From: Clostridiales bacterium
Lineage (GTDB): Bacteria; Bacillota; Clostridia; Christensenellales; Borkfalkiaceae
Assembly: GCA_021635425.1 (NCBI GenBank)
Contig: JAJWOJ010000061.1
Coordinates: 1 to 8,781, forward strand
Reading direction: 5' to 3'
DNA length: 8,781 bases
The position numbers and the translations under genes were made by a program. Positions 1 to 6,330 of this stretch are shown here, piece after piece. The first letter of the stretch is position 1; each line of letters begins with the position of its first letter. The notes under the pieces are model-generated. The model ran no database searches and had not been told where the DNA came from. It saw nothing but the letters and a program-made list of their open reading frames with translations.

Positions 1-32
1 ATGTCTTTCTGACTTTAATTAAACATATAAAA

Positions 33-64
33 GCCCGCTTGATTTCCTTTGAAATCAAGCGGGC
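33..64 (-). terminator. Strong hairpin, second (distal) terminator
   Basis: A 13-bp perfect inverted repeat (GCCCGCTTGATTT / AAATCAAGCGGGC) can be lengthened by one more C-G pair, leaving a 4-nt loop. On the minus strand the stem is followed by CTTTTATATG, a moderate U-rich tract. On the plus strand the tail is CAAATTTTAG, which is weaker. It lies about 55 bases beyond the stop of the small Cys-motif gene, behind the first terminator. It is probably a backup terminator for leftward transcription, but it could also stop a convergent gene entering from the left of the window. Confidence 0.7.
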
Positions 65-84
65 AAATTTTAGCCGTTAAACAC

Positions 85-109
85 AAAAATAAGCCGTTAA
101 TCGGCTTAT
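85..109 (-). terminator. Intrinsic terminator of the small Cys-motif gene
   Basis: An 8-bp perfect stem (89-96 ATAAGCCG with 102-109 CGGCTTAT) encloses a 5-nt loop. On the minus strand it is followed at once by TTTTTGTG. It begins 9 bases after the TAA stop of the gene at 118-477, the usual position of a rho-independent terminator. The segment AGCCGTTAA occurs twice, at 72-80 and 92-100. Confidence 0.75.
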
Positions 110-117
110 AGCCCGAC

Positions 118-477
118 TTAACCGAGAAGTTCGGATTTCTTCGATAAGATATTCGCGCAGGCGGTGCAGGCGGGGCAATCACAATATTTCGCTCCGCTTG
201 CCTTTAATTCTTTTGCATGTGCAAGAAATCCTTTTGCCTTTTCTTCGCCGAAAATCCGGACGGCAAGCGGAGACGATGCGAACGCAATCAAATCGTCTAT
301 GCCCTCGATATCCTCTTCGAGTTCTTTGAGGTATCTTTCGGTTTCTGCCGCCTCGTCGGGCGTTCCGACGGCTTTAAGCCATTTTTCCGCGGCTTCTTTC
401 GCTTCTTTACATGTTGAACCTGCGTTTATAAGCGCGTTTGTTTCATTAATAACGTAATTTAAAACTTCTTTCTTCAT
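118..477 (-). CDS. Small conserved-type protein with C-terminal CxCxxCxxC motif
   Basis: Encodes about 119 residues, highly charged and probably helical, with no signal peptide or membrane segment, so likely cytoplasmic. Near the C-terminus is a compact cysteine motif, KYCDCPACTAC (Cys 99, 101, 104, 107 from the chosen start), which could bind a metal or take part in thiol chemistry. From memory, similar about 115-120 residue proteins with a GAKYCDCPAC-like ending are common in Clostridia and are often labelled 'molecular chaperone Hsp90'. Nothing in this sequence resembles real Hsp90, so I treat that label as unreliable. Start choice: the first ATG (481-483) lies only 2 nt from the AGAGG ribosome binding site (486-490), whereas the ATG at 475-477 has ideal 8-nt spacing. 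It has its own promoter and two terminators, so it is a single-gene unit apart from the pst operon. Confidence 0.8.
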   Translation of the reverse strand: MKKEVLNYVINETNALINAGSTCKEAKEAAEKWLKAVGTPDEAAETERYLKELEEDIEGIDDLIAFASSPLAVRIFGEEKAKGFLAHAKELKASGAKYCDCPACTACANILSKKSELLG

Positions 478-502
478 TTTCATTACCTCTTTATAGTTTA
501 AA

Positions 503-533
503 GTCGGAAATACGATTATCCCGTATTTCCGAC
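503..533. promoter_or_regulatory. 12-bp palindrome at about +1 (operator or 5' UTR hairpin)
   Basis: GTCGGAAATACG (503-514) and CGTATTTCCGAC (522-533) form a perfect 12-bp inverted repeat around a 7-nt spacer. It starts 3 bases downstream of the -10 box of the adjacent promoter, so the predicted start site (about 530) falls inside it and the ribosome binding site follows about 13 bases later. This suits a repressor operator or a stabilising 5' hairpin in the leader. It could also be a weak terminator for read-through from phoR, but the tail on the minus strand is only CTTTAAAC. The role is inferred; the repeat is certain. Confidence 0.6.
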
Positions 534-536
534 CTT

Positions 537-565
537 ATTATATTATTCTGTTTTGAAATTGTCAA
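537..565 (-). promoter_or_regulatory. Perfect-consensus sigma-A promoter for the small Cys-motif gene
   Basis: On the minus strand TTGACA (560-565) and TATAAT (537-542) are separated by exactly 17 bases, so both hexamers and the spacer match the housekeeping consensus. The predicted transcription start is near 530, giving a leader of about 50 nt before the ATG at 477. The promoter lies just after the phoR stop codon, so the small gene need not rely on the pst operon. Confidence 0.85.
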
Positions 566-584
566 GGTTTCCGTCGGTTTCGTA

Positions 585-2273
585 TTATTCTTGACTGTCA
601 TTCGCAACAGGAACGGAAACGGTTATCGTCGTGCCGACGCCGAGCGTGGATTCAAGCGCAAGCCCGGCATTATACAGCGTGCAGATATGCTTGACTATCG
701 ATAAACCTAAACCCGTGCCGCCCATTTCGCGCGAGCGGGATTTATCCACCCGATAAAATCTTTCGAAAATGCGCTGTTTGTATTTATCCTCGATACCTAT
801 CCCGTCATCCTTAACGATAAGTTTCACCGCGCCGTCCGCCTTTTTGATATCGACAAAAACGTGTCCGCCGTCGTTGTTATATCTTATCGCGTTTTCCACG
901 AGGTTTTTGACAAGCTCGACGGCATGTTCGCTTTCCATATCGACTATTCCTTCGCCGCAAAGCTTCACCTCGACGTTTTTCTTATCCGCCAAAGCCGAAA
1001 GACTTTCGATAACGCTTTCCGAAACTTTTTTAAGGTCGATTTTTTCCGCCTGAGGTTTTTCCTCGGCTTCTAAGCGCGAAAGATCGAGCATATCGTTGAT
1101 AAGCGTTACGATCCTCGTTACTTCCTTGTCGATTTTCAACGATAATTCCTTGGTTTTTTCCTCTTTCGTAGACATTGAAACGATATCGTTGAAGCCCTTT
1201 ATCGAAGTGAGCGGGGTTTTCAGTTCGTGAGAGGCGTTCGCAAAGAACTCGCTCCTCGTCTTTTCGCTGTTTTTAACCGCGGTTATGTCGCTCAGAACTA
1301 TTATCGTGTAACCGTTATCGAGCCTGTTTACGCTTGCGATAAAGGTTTTGCCGCCGTCGGAATACTCGAACCTCTTATCCGCGCCGAAGGATAAACAATC
1401 GGCAATTTCTGCGTTGAAGTTCTCGTTTGCGGTGAGAATGGAATAATTCTTTCCCGAAGGCTCGGCGATATCGAAAATCTGCGAGGCGTTTTTATTGAAT
1501 TCGGTTATAGTTCCGTCGGTATCCAGAACGATTATACCGTCCGAGATATTCCTTAAAATATAATCGAGCCGCTCTTTTTCGTCGTTGGCTTTTTGTATCG
1601 ATTTTTGCAGAAGCTCGCTTACGTCGTTGATTTCCGAAAGCATCGTGTTGACTTCCTCGTCACCGCTTGCGGGAATTTTAACAGAATAATCCCCGTTTTT
1701 AACGGCGGTTATCTTATCTTTAACATCCTTGATAGGTTTAACAAGACTGTTCGTCATGAGTATGCTTGCGATGTAACAAATAAATATCGCCGCAATCAGA
1801 ACGTAAATAAGAGTCGGGATAGTGCTTTTCACGTATCCGTCCACGTCCGCAACGGGAATGGCTACACGGATAAAGTCGTAATCGCCGTCCGTTCTTTCCG
1901 CTTTGAGCGCGTAATACACCATGTCCTTTTTCAAAGAATTGCTGTATCTTACGACGGCTTTCGGATTTCCGCCTATCGCCGCGATGATTTCCTCTCTGCC
2001 GAGATGATTTTCGGTTATTTCGCCGTCGGTATCCCTCACGACCTCGCCTTTATCGTTTATAACGGTAAGCCGCACGCCGTCGGGCGCGTTTTCAAACATT
2101 TTATCGATATTATTCTCGTCGTAAGTCGATTTATAAGCTTCGGTAAGCGTTTTAACCTCCGCCTCGGCTTCGGCTCTGTGCGAATTTTTGTTAAGGGTTA
2201 TCCCCGAAAAGAACACCGTTAAAAGCGACAGCGTGATTATCGCAAAATTGAATATCAGAATTTTATTTTTCAT
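585..2273 (-). CDS. phoR: PhoR-type membrane sensor histidine kinase
   Basis: A 562-residue kinase that phosphorylates the response regulator encoded just upstream. Order of parts: transmembrane helix 1 (about 5-27), an extracytoplasmic region of about 120 residues (28-150), transmembrane helix 2 (about 152-173), HAMP linker (about 174-226), PAS domain (about 232-335), HisKA dimerisation domain with phospho-acceptor His349 in NASHELKTP, then HATPase_c with N-box (Asn457-Asn461, NLVENAIRYN), DDGIGI (489-494) and the lid glycines in GGTGLGL (518-524). All catalytic motifs are intact. The layout matches Gram-positive PhoR, which has a large extracellular domain; E. coli PhoR lacks one. Its ATG overlaps the stop of phoP (ATGA), which suggests translational coupling. 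The name rests on domain order plus the pst/phoU/phoP context; kinase sequence alone would not define the signal. Confidence 0.9.
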   Translation of the reverse strand: MKNKILIFNFAIITLSLLTVFFSGITLNKNSHRAEAEAEVKTLTEAYKSTYDENNIDKMFENAPDGVRLTVINDKGEVVRDTDGEITENHLGREEIIAAIGGNPKAVVRYSNSLKKDMVYYALKAERTDGDYDFIRVAIPVADVDGYVKSTIPTLIYVLIAAIFICYIASILMTNSLVKPIKDVKDKITAVKNGDYSVKIPASGDEEVNTMLSEINDVSELLQKSIQKANDEKERLDYILRNISDGIIVLDTDGTITEFNKNASQIFDIAEPSGKNYSILTANENFNAEIADCLSFGADKRFEYSDGGKTFIASVNRLDNGYTIIVLSDITAVKNSEKTRSEFFANASHELKTPLTSIKGFNDIVSMSTKEEKTKELSLKIDKEVTRIVTLINDMLDLSRLEAEEKPQAEKIDLKKVSESVIESLSALADKKNVEVKLCGEGIVDMESEHAVELVKNLVENAIRYNNDGGHVFVDIKKADGAVKLIVKDDGIGIEDKYKQRIFERFYRVDKSRSREMGGTGLGLSIVKHICTLYNAGLALESTLGVGTTITVSVPVANDSQE

Positions 2274-2941
2274 ACCAGTTTATACCCCACTCCTCTCACC
2301 GTTTCTATCTCCGCGTCCGATGAGGTAAGAATTTTTCTCAGATCTCCTATGTGAATGTCGAGAGTTCTCGTCTCGCCGTAATTTGCGCCCCACACTTCGT
2401 CTAAAAGTTTGTCTCTTAAAACGACTTTGCCCGCGTTTATAACGAGCAGTTTTAAAAGTTCGTATTGTTTAAGCGTGAGCTTCACGGGGCTGTCTCCCAC
2501 TTTTATAACGTGTTCGCCGTCGTCAACGGTGATATCCTTGAATTTTAACGCAGGCTGAACGGTTGCGGTTTTTCGTATGTTGGCGTTTATCCTCGCAACG
2601 AGTTCCAAAATGCCGAACGGCTTGGATATGTAATCGTCCGCGCCGAGGTTCAACCCCCTGACCTTATCTATCTCGGTTGTTTTTGCCGAAACCATGATTA
2701 CGGGAACGTTTTTCGTTGAGGGATTGGCTCTTATTTTTTCGAGAATCGCATATCCGTCCATACCCTCAAGCATTATGTCGAGAATAATAAGCTTAGGGAC
2801 GGCTTTTGTAAGCCCCGCGAAAAGTTCGTCCGCACACGAAAAACAGACGGGATTAAACCCCGCGCCCTCCAAGGCGTATTTATAAACTTCTCTTATCGGC
2901 TCTTCGTCGTCCACGCAATATATAAGCGTTTTTTCTTCCAT
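2270..2941 (-). CDS. phoP: PhoP/PhoB-family phosphate response regulator (OmpR class)
   Basis: A 223-residue two-domain regulator. The receiver domain (about 4-122) keeps the acidic pocket Asp11/Asp12, phospho-acceptor Asp55 (LIILDIMLEGMDG), Ser85 at the switch position and Lys107 (SKPFG). The C-terminal winged helix (about 132-223) has the typical recognition-helix stretch TRTLDIHIGDLRKIL and ends in VRGVGYKLV. It is expected to be phosphorylated by the adjacent PhoR under phosphate limitation and to activate pst transcription. The tandem TTTACA-type box upstream of pstS is a plausible target. It has a strong ribosome binding site (AAAGGAG, 8 nt from ATG). It is separated from phoU by 80 bases and overlaps phoR by 4 bases. 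It is called PhoP in Bacillus and PhoB in E. coli; sequence alone does not separate the names. Confidence 0.92.
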   Translation of the reverse strand: MEEKTLIYCVDDEEPIREVYKYALEGAGFNPVCFSCADELFAGLTKAVPKLIILDIMLEGMDGYAILEKIRANPSTKNVPVIMVSAKTTEIDKVRGLNLGADDYISKPFGILELVARINANIRKTATVQPALKFKDITVDDGEHVIKVGDSPVKLTLKQYELLKLLVINAGKVVLRDKLLDEVWGANYGETRTLDIHIGDLRKILTSSDAEIETVRGVGYKLV

Positions 2942-2990
2942 CTATCGTTCTCCTTTAAAAAACAATCGTTAAAAGTCGGACTATAAGTCG

Positions 2991-3018
2991 ATTATCGCGC
3001 TGTTTTTAATTTTTACAA
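2991..3018 (-). promoter_or_regulatory. Possible internal promoter upstream of phoP
   Basis: In the 80-base phoU-phoP gap the minus strand carries TTGTAA (3013-3018, 4 of 6 consensus bases) and GATAAT (2991-2996, 5 of 6) with a 16-base spacer. The predicted start is near 2985, leaving a leader of about 44 nt. A basal promoter here would keep the two-component system present before starvation. The match is imperfect and may be chance. Confidence 0.3.
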
Positions 3019-3021
3019 GAC

Positions 3022-3675
3022 TCAGCCCGCCTTGTGATAACCCGTCGCGGCATACTCCGCCCACTCGCCGATATTGACGGCATGATCGCCTATTCTTTCA
3101 AGATATTTTGCTATCATCATGAAAAGAATAGCCTGATCGGCGTTTGCGGAATTCTGTTTGATAAGCTCGACAAGGTCGGTTTTTACCGTTTCGAAAAGTT
3201 CGTCAACCCTGTCGTCTCTCTTATCGAGTCCGCGCGCCGTTTCGAGGTCGCGGTTTATATAGCTCGCAACCCCGTCTTTAACCATGCCGATGACGAGTTT
3301 TGCCATAAGCTCGATATGTTCGGGTTCCTTGATGAATTTCTCGCCTTTGAACTGAAGAGACATTTCGGAAATATCCGCCGCCTGATCGGCTATTCTTTCA
3401 AGGTCGGTTATCATTTTAAGCGCGGCGGAAACTTCTCTGAAATCGCTCGCCACGGGGTGTTCCATAAGCAGAATTTTCAAACAATCCTGCTCGATTTCGC
3501 GCTCCGCGTTATCGATGTTTTTATCCTCGCTCATAACTTCTTTTGCAAGGTTTTCGTCGCGATGTTTAAGCGCGTTTATAGATTTCTCTATCGCAAGCTC
3601 AACCGCGTGGCACATATTGACGAGTTTGGTGAAAACGTGCGCGAGTTCGCCCTCGTATTTGCTTCTTATACTCAT
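3022..3675 (-). CDS. phoU: PhoU phosphate signalling adaptor
   Basis: A 217-residue all-helical protein of normal PhoU length, made of two homologous three-helix bundles. The paired metal-binding motifs are visible: DLERIADQAADI (Glu93, Arg94, Asp97, Asp101) in the first half and YLERIGDHAVNI (Glu193, Arg194, Asp197, Asn201) in the second. PhoU-family proteins link the Pst transporter to the PhoR kinase and keep the Pho regulon off when phosphate is plentiful. The gene sits between pstB and phoP in the same direction, as expected. The ribosome binding site AAAGG (3682-3686) is 6 nt from the ATG. No signal peptide or membrane segment is seen; it acts on the cytoplasmic face of the membrane. 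Confidence 0.95.
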   Translation of the reverse strand: MSIRSKYEGELAHVFTKLVNMCHAVELAIEKSINALKHRDENLAKEVMSEDKNIDNAEREIEQDCLKILLMEHPVASDFREVSAALKMITDLERIADQAADISEMSLQFKGEKFIKEPEHIELMAKLVIGMVKDGVASYINRDLETARGLDKRDDRVDELFETVKTDLVELIKQNSANADQAILFMMIAKYLERIGDHAVNIGEWAEYAATGYHKAG

Positions 3676-3719
3676 AGTATACCTTTATTCGCTCCTTTTT
3701 TCAAGTAAATTTACAAAAT

Positions 3720-3733
3720 TTTCCGTGCGGAAA
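3720..3733 (-). other. Small hairpin in the pstB-phoU gap
   Basis: TTTCCG and CGGAAA form a short stem, more likely 5 bp with a GTGC loop. On the minus strand it is followed by ATTTTG. It lies in the 95-base gap after pstB. It is too weak to call a terminator with confidence, but a partial attenuator or processing site here would lower phoU and phoPR output relative to the transporter genes. Confidence 0.25.
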
Positions 3734-3770
3734 CGATTTTTCTTCCTTTCCGCCGTGATCTTACGGATTT

Positions 3771-4553
3771 TTAGCCGAATCTGCCCGTTATATAATTTTC
3801 GGTGCGCTTGTCGTCGGGCGCGGAGAAAATCTTTTCGGTGTCGCCGTATTCGACGAGTTCGCCTAAAAGGAAGAACGCCGTTTTGTCGGCTATTCTCGTC
3901 GCTTGCTGCATGTTGTGGGTGACGATGACTATCGTTATGTCCTTTTTCAGCTCTTCCATAAGATCTTCTATCTTGCCCGTGGAAATGGGATCGAGCGCGG
4001 AAGTAGGTTCGTCCATAAGGAGAATTTTCGGGTTCGCCGCCAAAGCCCTTGCAATGCAAAGCCTTTGCTGTTGCCCGCCCGAAAGCCCTAATGCGGATTT
4101 TCCGAGCCTGTCCTTCAAATCGTCCCACATGCACGCCCCGCGAAGAGATTTTTCAACGATTTCGTCGAGTTCGGCGCGTTTATGCACGCCTAACGTGCGC
4201 GGACCGTAAGCGACGTTGTCGTAAACGCTCATCGGGAAAGGATTGGGTTTCTGAAAGACCATTCCCACGTTGCGGCGAAGCTCGTTCACGTCGATTTTAT
4301 CGTATATATCGACGTTGCCGACGCGGAATTCGCCTTCAATTCTGCAACCTTCAACAAGGTCGTTCATACGGTTGAAACACTTTAAAAAGGTGGACTTGCC
4401 GCATCCCGAAGGTCCTATAAACGCCGTGACCTTATTTTCGGGAATTTCTATATTTATATTCTTCAAAGCCTGAAAATCGCCGTACCAAAGGTTTGCGTTT
4501 TTCACGGATATGTTTTTTCCGAAGATCATTTCATCCGAATTATTTTTTTTCAT
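3771..4553 (-). CDS. pstB: PstB, ATPase subunit of the phosphate ABC transporter
   Basis: A 260-residue ABC ATPase that energises phosphate import at the inner face of the membrane. All motifs are intact: Walker A GPSGCGKST (47-55), Q-loop Gln101 in VFQKPNPFP, signature LSGGQQQR (157-164), Walker B ILLMDEP (177-183) with catalytic Glu182, D-loop SALD (185-188) and switch His213. The motif QKPNPFPMSVYDNVAYGPR is typical of PstB rather than other ABC families. The start at 4553 has an AAAGGA ribosome binding site about 7 nt upstream, and the gene overlaps the end of the fused permease gene by 14 bases, suggesting coupled translation. Length and sequence are ordinary for the family, unlike its two upstream partners. 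Confidence 0.96.
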   Translation of the reverse strand: MKKNNSDEMIFGKNISVKNANLWYGDFQALKNINIEIPENKVTAFIGPSGCGKSTFLKCFNRMNDLVEGCRIEGEFRVGNVDIYDKIDVNELRRNVGMVFQKPNPFPMSVYDNVAYGPRTLGVHKRAELDEIVEKSLRGACMWDDLKDRLGKSALGLSGGQQQRLCIARALAANPKILLMDEPTSALDPISTGKIEDLMEELKKDITIVIVTHNMQQATRIADKTAFFLLGELVEYGDTEKIFSAPDDKRTENYITGRFG

Positions 4554-6330
4554 TTTTGCTTCCTTTAAGTTTTTTTTCGAGTTTCGTCGAGAGTACGCTT
4601 GCTAAGGTGTTCAATAAAAGCACGATGACAAGAAGCACGAACGCCGTGGCGTAAGCCTCGTTTACGTAAAACCCTTCCTGTGAGAGTTTATAAAGGGCGA
4701 CGGCAAGCGTCGTTCCGCTGTCTGAAACGCCGTGCGGCATTGGCGAAAGGGTGCTTCCCATCGTGTACATGAACGGTGCCGATTCCGAAACCACTCTGCC
4801 CATCGAGAGTATCACCGCGGACATTATCCCCGGGAGCGCGGACGGAAGAACTATTTTAAAAATCGTCCTTACCTTTCCCGCGCCGAGCGCGAAACTTCCC
4901 TCTCTTAAACTGTCGTCAACCGAGCGCAAGCTTTCTTCCGTAGACCTTACCACGACGGGGAGAAGCATAAGCGATATCGTGAAGCTGCCCGCTAAAATCG
5001 ATATTTTATTGCCGAACCACACCACGAACGTCACCATTCCGAAAAGGGCGTAAACGATTGACGGGATTCCGCTCAAAATGTCTATCGCGCTTCTTATAAC
5101 GCGCACGAGTTTGCTCCCCTTTTTTGTGTATTCGTTCAAAAATATCGCCGTCGCAACGCCTATCGGCACGGCAATTACAAGGCTTATGCCAACCGTTATG
5201 AACGTCGCCGCTATCGACGGGAAAATGCTTATTTTTTCGGCTATTTTGTATTCTCCGAAAAGAAGTTGCCCGCTTAAATGCGGCACGCCTTTAACTGTTA
5301 CGAAACCTATAATCGATATAAGCCCGACGGCGGCAACTCCTGCGCAGATATACGAAAACACTTTGCCGACCGTTTCTATTCTTATCAACCGATTAAACTT
5401 TTCCAAAAACGGAATTTTAAATTTCTTTCCGTCGCCCGCTTTTCCTCTTTTACCCGTGGCAAGCCCTAAAAGCACGTTTACGATAAGGATAAATATAAGC
5501 AGAACGACGCCCGTTGCGATGAGCGCGCCGAGCTGAACTTCGCCCGCGTAACTCATTTCCATGACGATATTTGCCGTAAGCACGCGGAAGCTTTTGAACA
5601 GCCCTTTCGGGAAGTTTACCTTGTTACCCGCAACCATTATGACAGCCATCGTTTCGCCGACGGCTCTGCCTATTCCTAAGATTATCGAAGCAACTATGCC
5701 CGATTTCGCCGCGGGAACAACCGCTCTGAAAACGGCTTGTTCGTGGTTTGAGCCGAGCGACAATGCGCCTTCGTAATAACTTTCGGGAACGGCATCTATG
5801 CTCGTTTTTGAAAGGGAAACTACCGTCGGCAGAATCATAAAGCCAAGCACTATAGACACGGCAAGAAGTCCGCTGCCGCTTCCGTTTTCGGAGAAAACTC
5901 CAAGCTTCGGAAGAAGTACGTTCATGCCGAAAAATCCGAAGATTACCGACGGAATACCCGCCAATAAGTTGATTATCGCCGTAAAAACCTTTTTAACGCG
6001 TTTGGGGCAGAACTTCGAAATGAACACCGCCGTGAACACCCCGAATACTCCGCCTATGGTAATCGAACCGAGCGTTGCGACGATTGTTCCGACGATCATT
6101 TTGAACACGCCGTACTCGCCTTCGAGCGGAAGTTTATATTCGTCGTCGCTACTTGGATACCAATCTTTTCCGAATACGAACTTGAAAAATCCGATCTTTT
6201 TAAACGCAGGCAAGCTTTGAATTATCAAAAACGCAAATATGGCGATTACGGCGATTATACATATAATCGCCGCCGCCAGGAATAACGTTCTGAAAGCTTT
6301 TTCTTTCGTTTTGCTACTCGTCATATTCAT
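4540..6330 (-). CDS. pstCA: Fused PstC-PstA permease of the phosphate ABC transporter
   Basis: One 596-residue ORF holds two complete ABC permease units that are normally separate proteins forming the phosphate channel. Residues about 1-292 match PstC: N-terminal transmembrane helix at 13-38, AGIPSVIFGFFGM at 124-136, and EAA loop EGALSLGSNHEQAVFRAVVP at 187-206. Residues about 322-580 match PstA: SGIPSIVYALFGM at 420-432 and EAA loop EGSFALGAGKVRTIFKIVLP at 477-496. They are joined by a basic linker (about 293-320, KRGKAGDGKKFK). About twelve hydrophobic helices are visible in total. The reading frame is continuous, with no sign of frameshift. The start codon overlaps the pstS stop (TAATG) without a clear ribosome binding site of its own, so translation probably depends on pstS; a second ATG two codons later is also possible. 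Confidence 0.93.
   Translation of the reverse strand: MNMTSSKTKEKAFRTLFLAAAIICIIAVIAIFAFLIIQSLPAFKKIGFFKFVFGKDWYPSSDDEYKLPLEGEYGVFKMIVGTIVATLGSITIGGVFGVFTAVFISKFCPKRVKKVFTAIINLLAGIPSVIFGFFGMNVLLPKLGVFSENGSGSGLLAVSIVLGFMILPTVVSLSKTSIDAVPESYYEGALSLGSNHEQAVFRAVVPAAKSGIVASIILGIGRAVGETMAVIMVAGNKVNFPKGLFKSFRVLTANIVMEMSYAGEVQLGALIATGVVLLIFILIVNVLLGLATGKRGKAGDGKKFKIPFLEKFNRLIRIETVGKVFSYICAGVAAVGLISIIGFVTVKGVPHLSGQLLFGEYKIAEKISIFPSIAATFITVGISLVIAVPIGVATAIFLNEYTKKGSKLVRVIRSAIDILSGIPSIVYALFGMVTFVVWFGNKISILAGSFTISLMLLPVVVRSTEESLRSVDDSLREGSFALGAGKVRTIFKIVLPSALPGIMSAVILSMGRVVSESAPFMYTMGSTLSPMPHGVSDSGTTLAVALYKLSQEGFYVNEAYATAFVLLVIVLLLNTLASVLSTKLEKKLKGSKNEKK

Noticed and set aside
118..477. Anti-sigma or toxin-antitoxin reading of the small Cys protein
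   Set aside because: It is a single gene with its own terminators, has no partner ORF, and lacks the HxxxCxxC zinc anti-sigma pattern.
1593..2222. Plus-strand 209-codon open frame opposite phoR
   Set aside because: It is an antisense shadow of phoR. The phoR frame has an intact domain series, and no ribosome binding site supports the plus-strand frame.
3034..3708. Plus-strand 224-codon open frame opposite phoU
   Set aside because: It is an antisense shadow. phoU motifs on the minus strand are unmistakable, and similar long antisense frames run opposite phoR and pstCA owing to codon bias.
3685..4134. Minus-strand 149-codon open frame overlapping pstB
   Set aside because: It is a shadow frame of pstB, very rich in Arg and Gly, with no family features. 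pstB has all its ABC motifs in the other frame.
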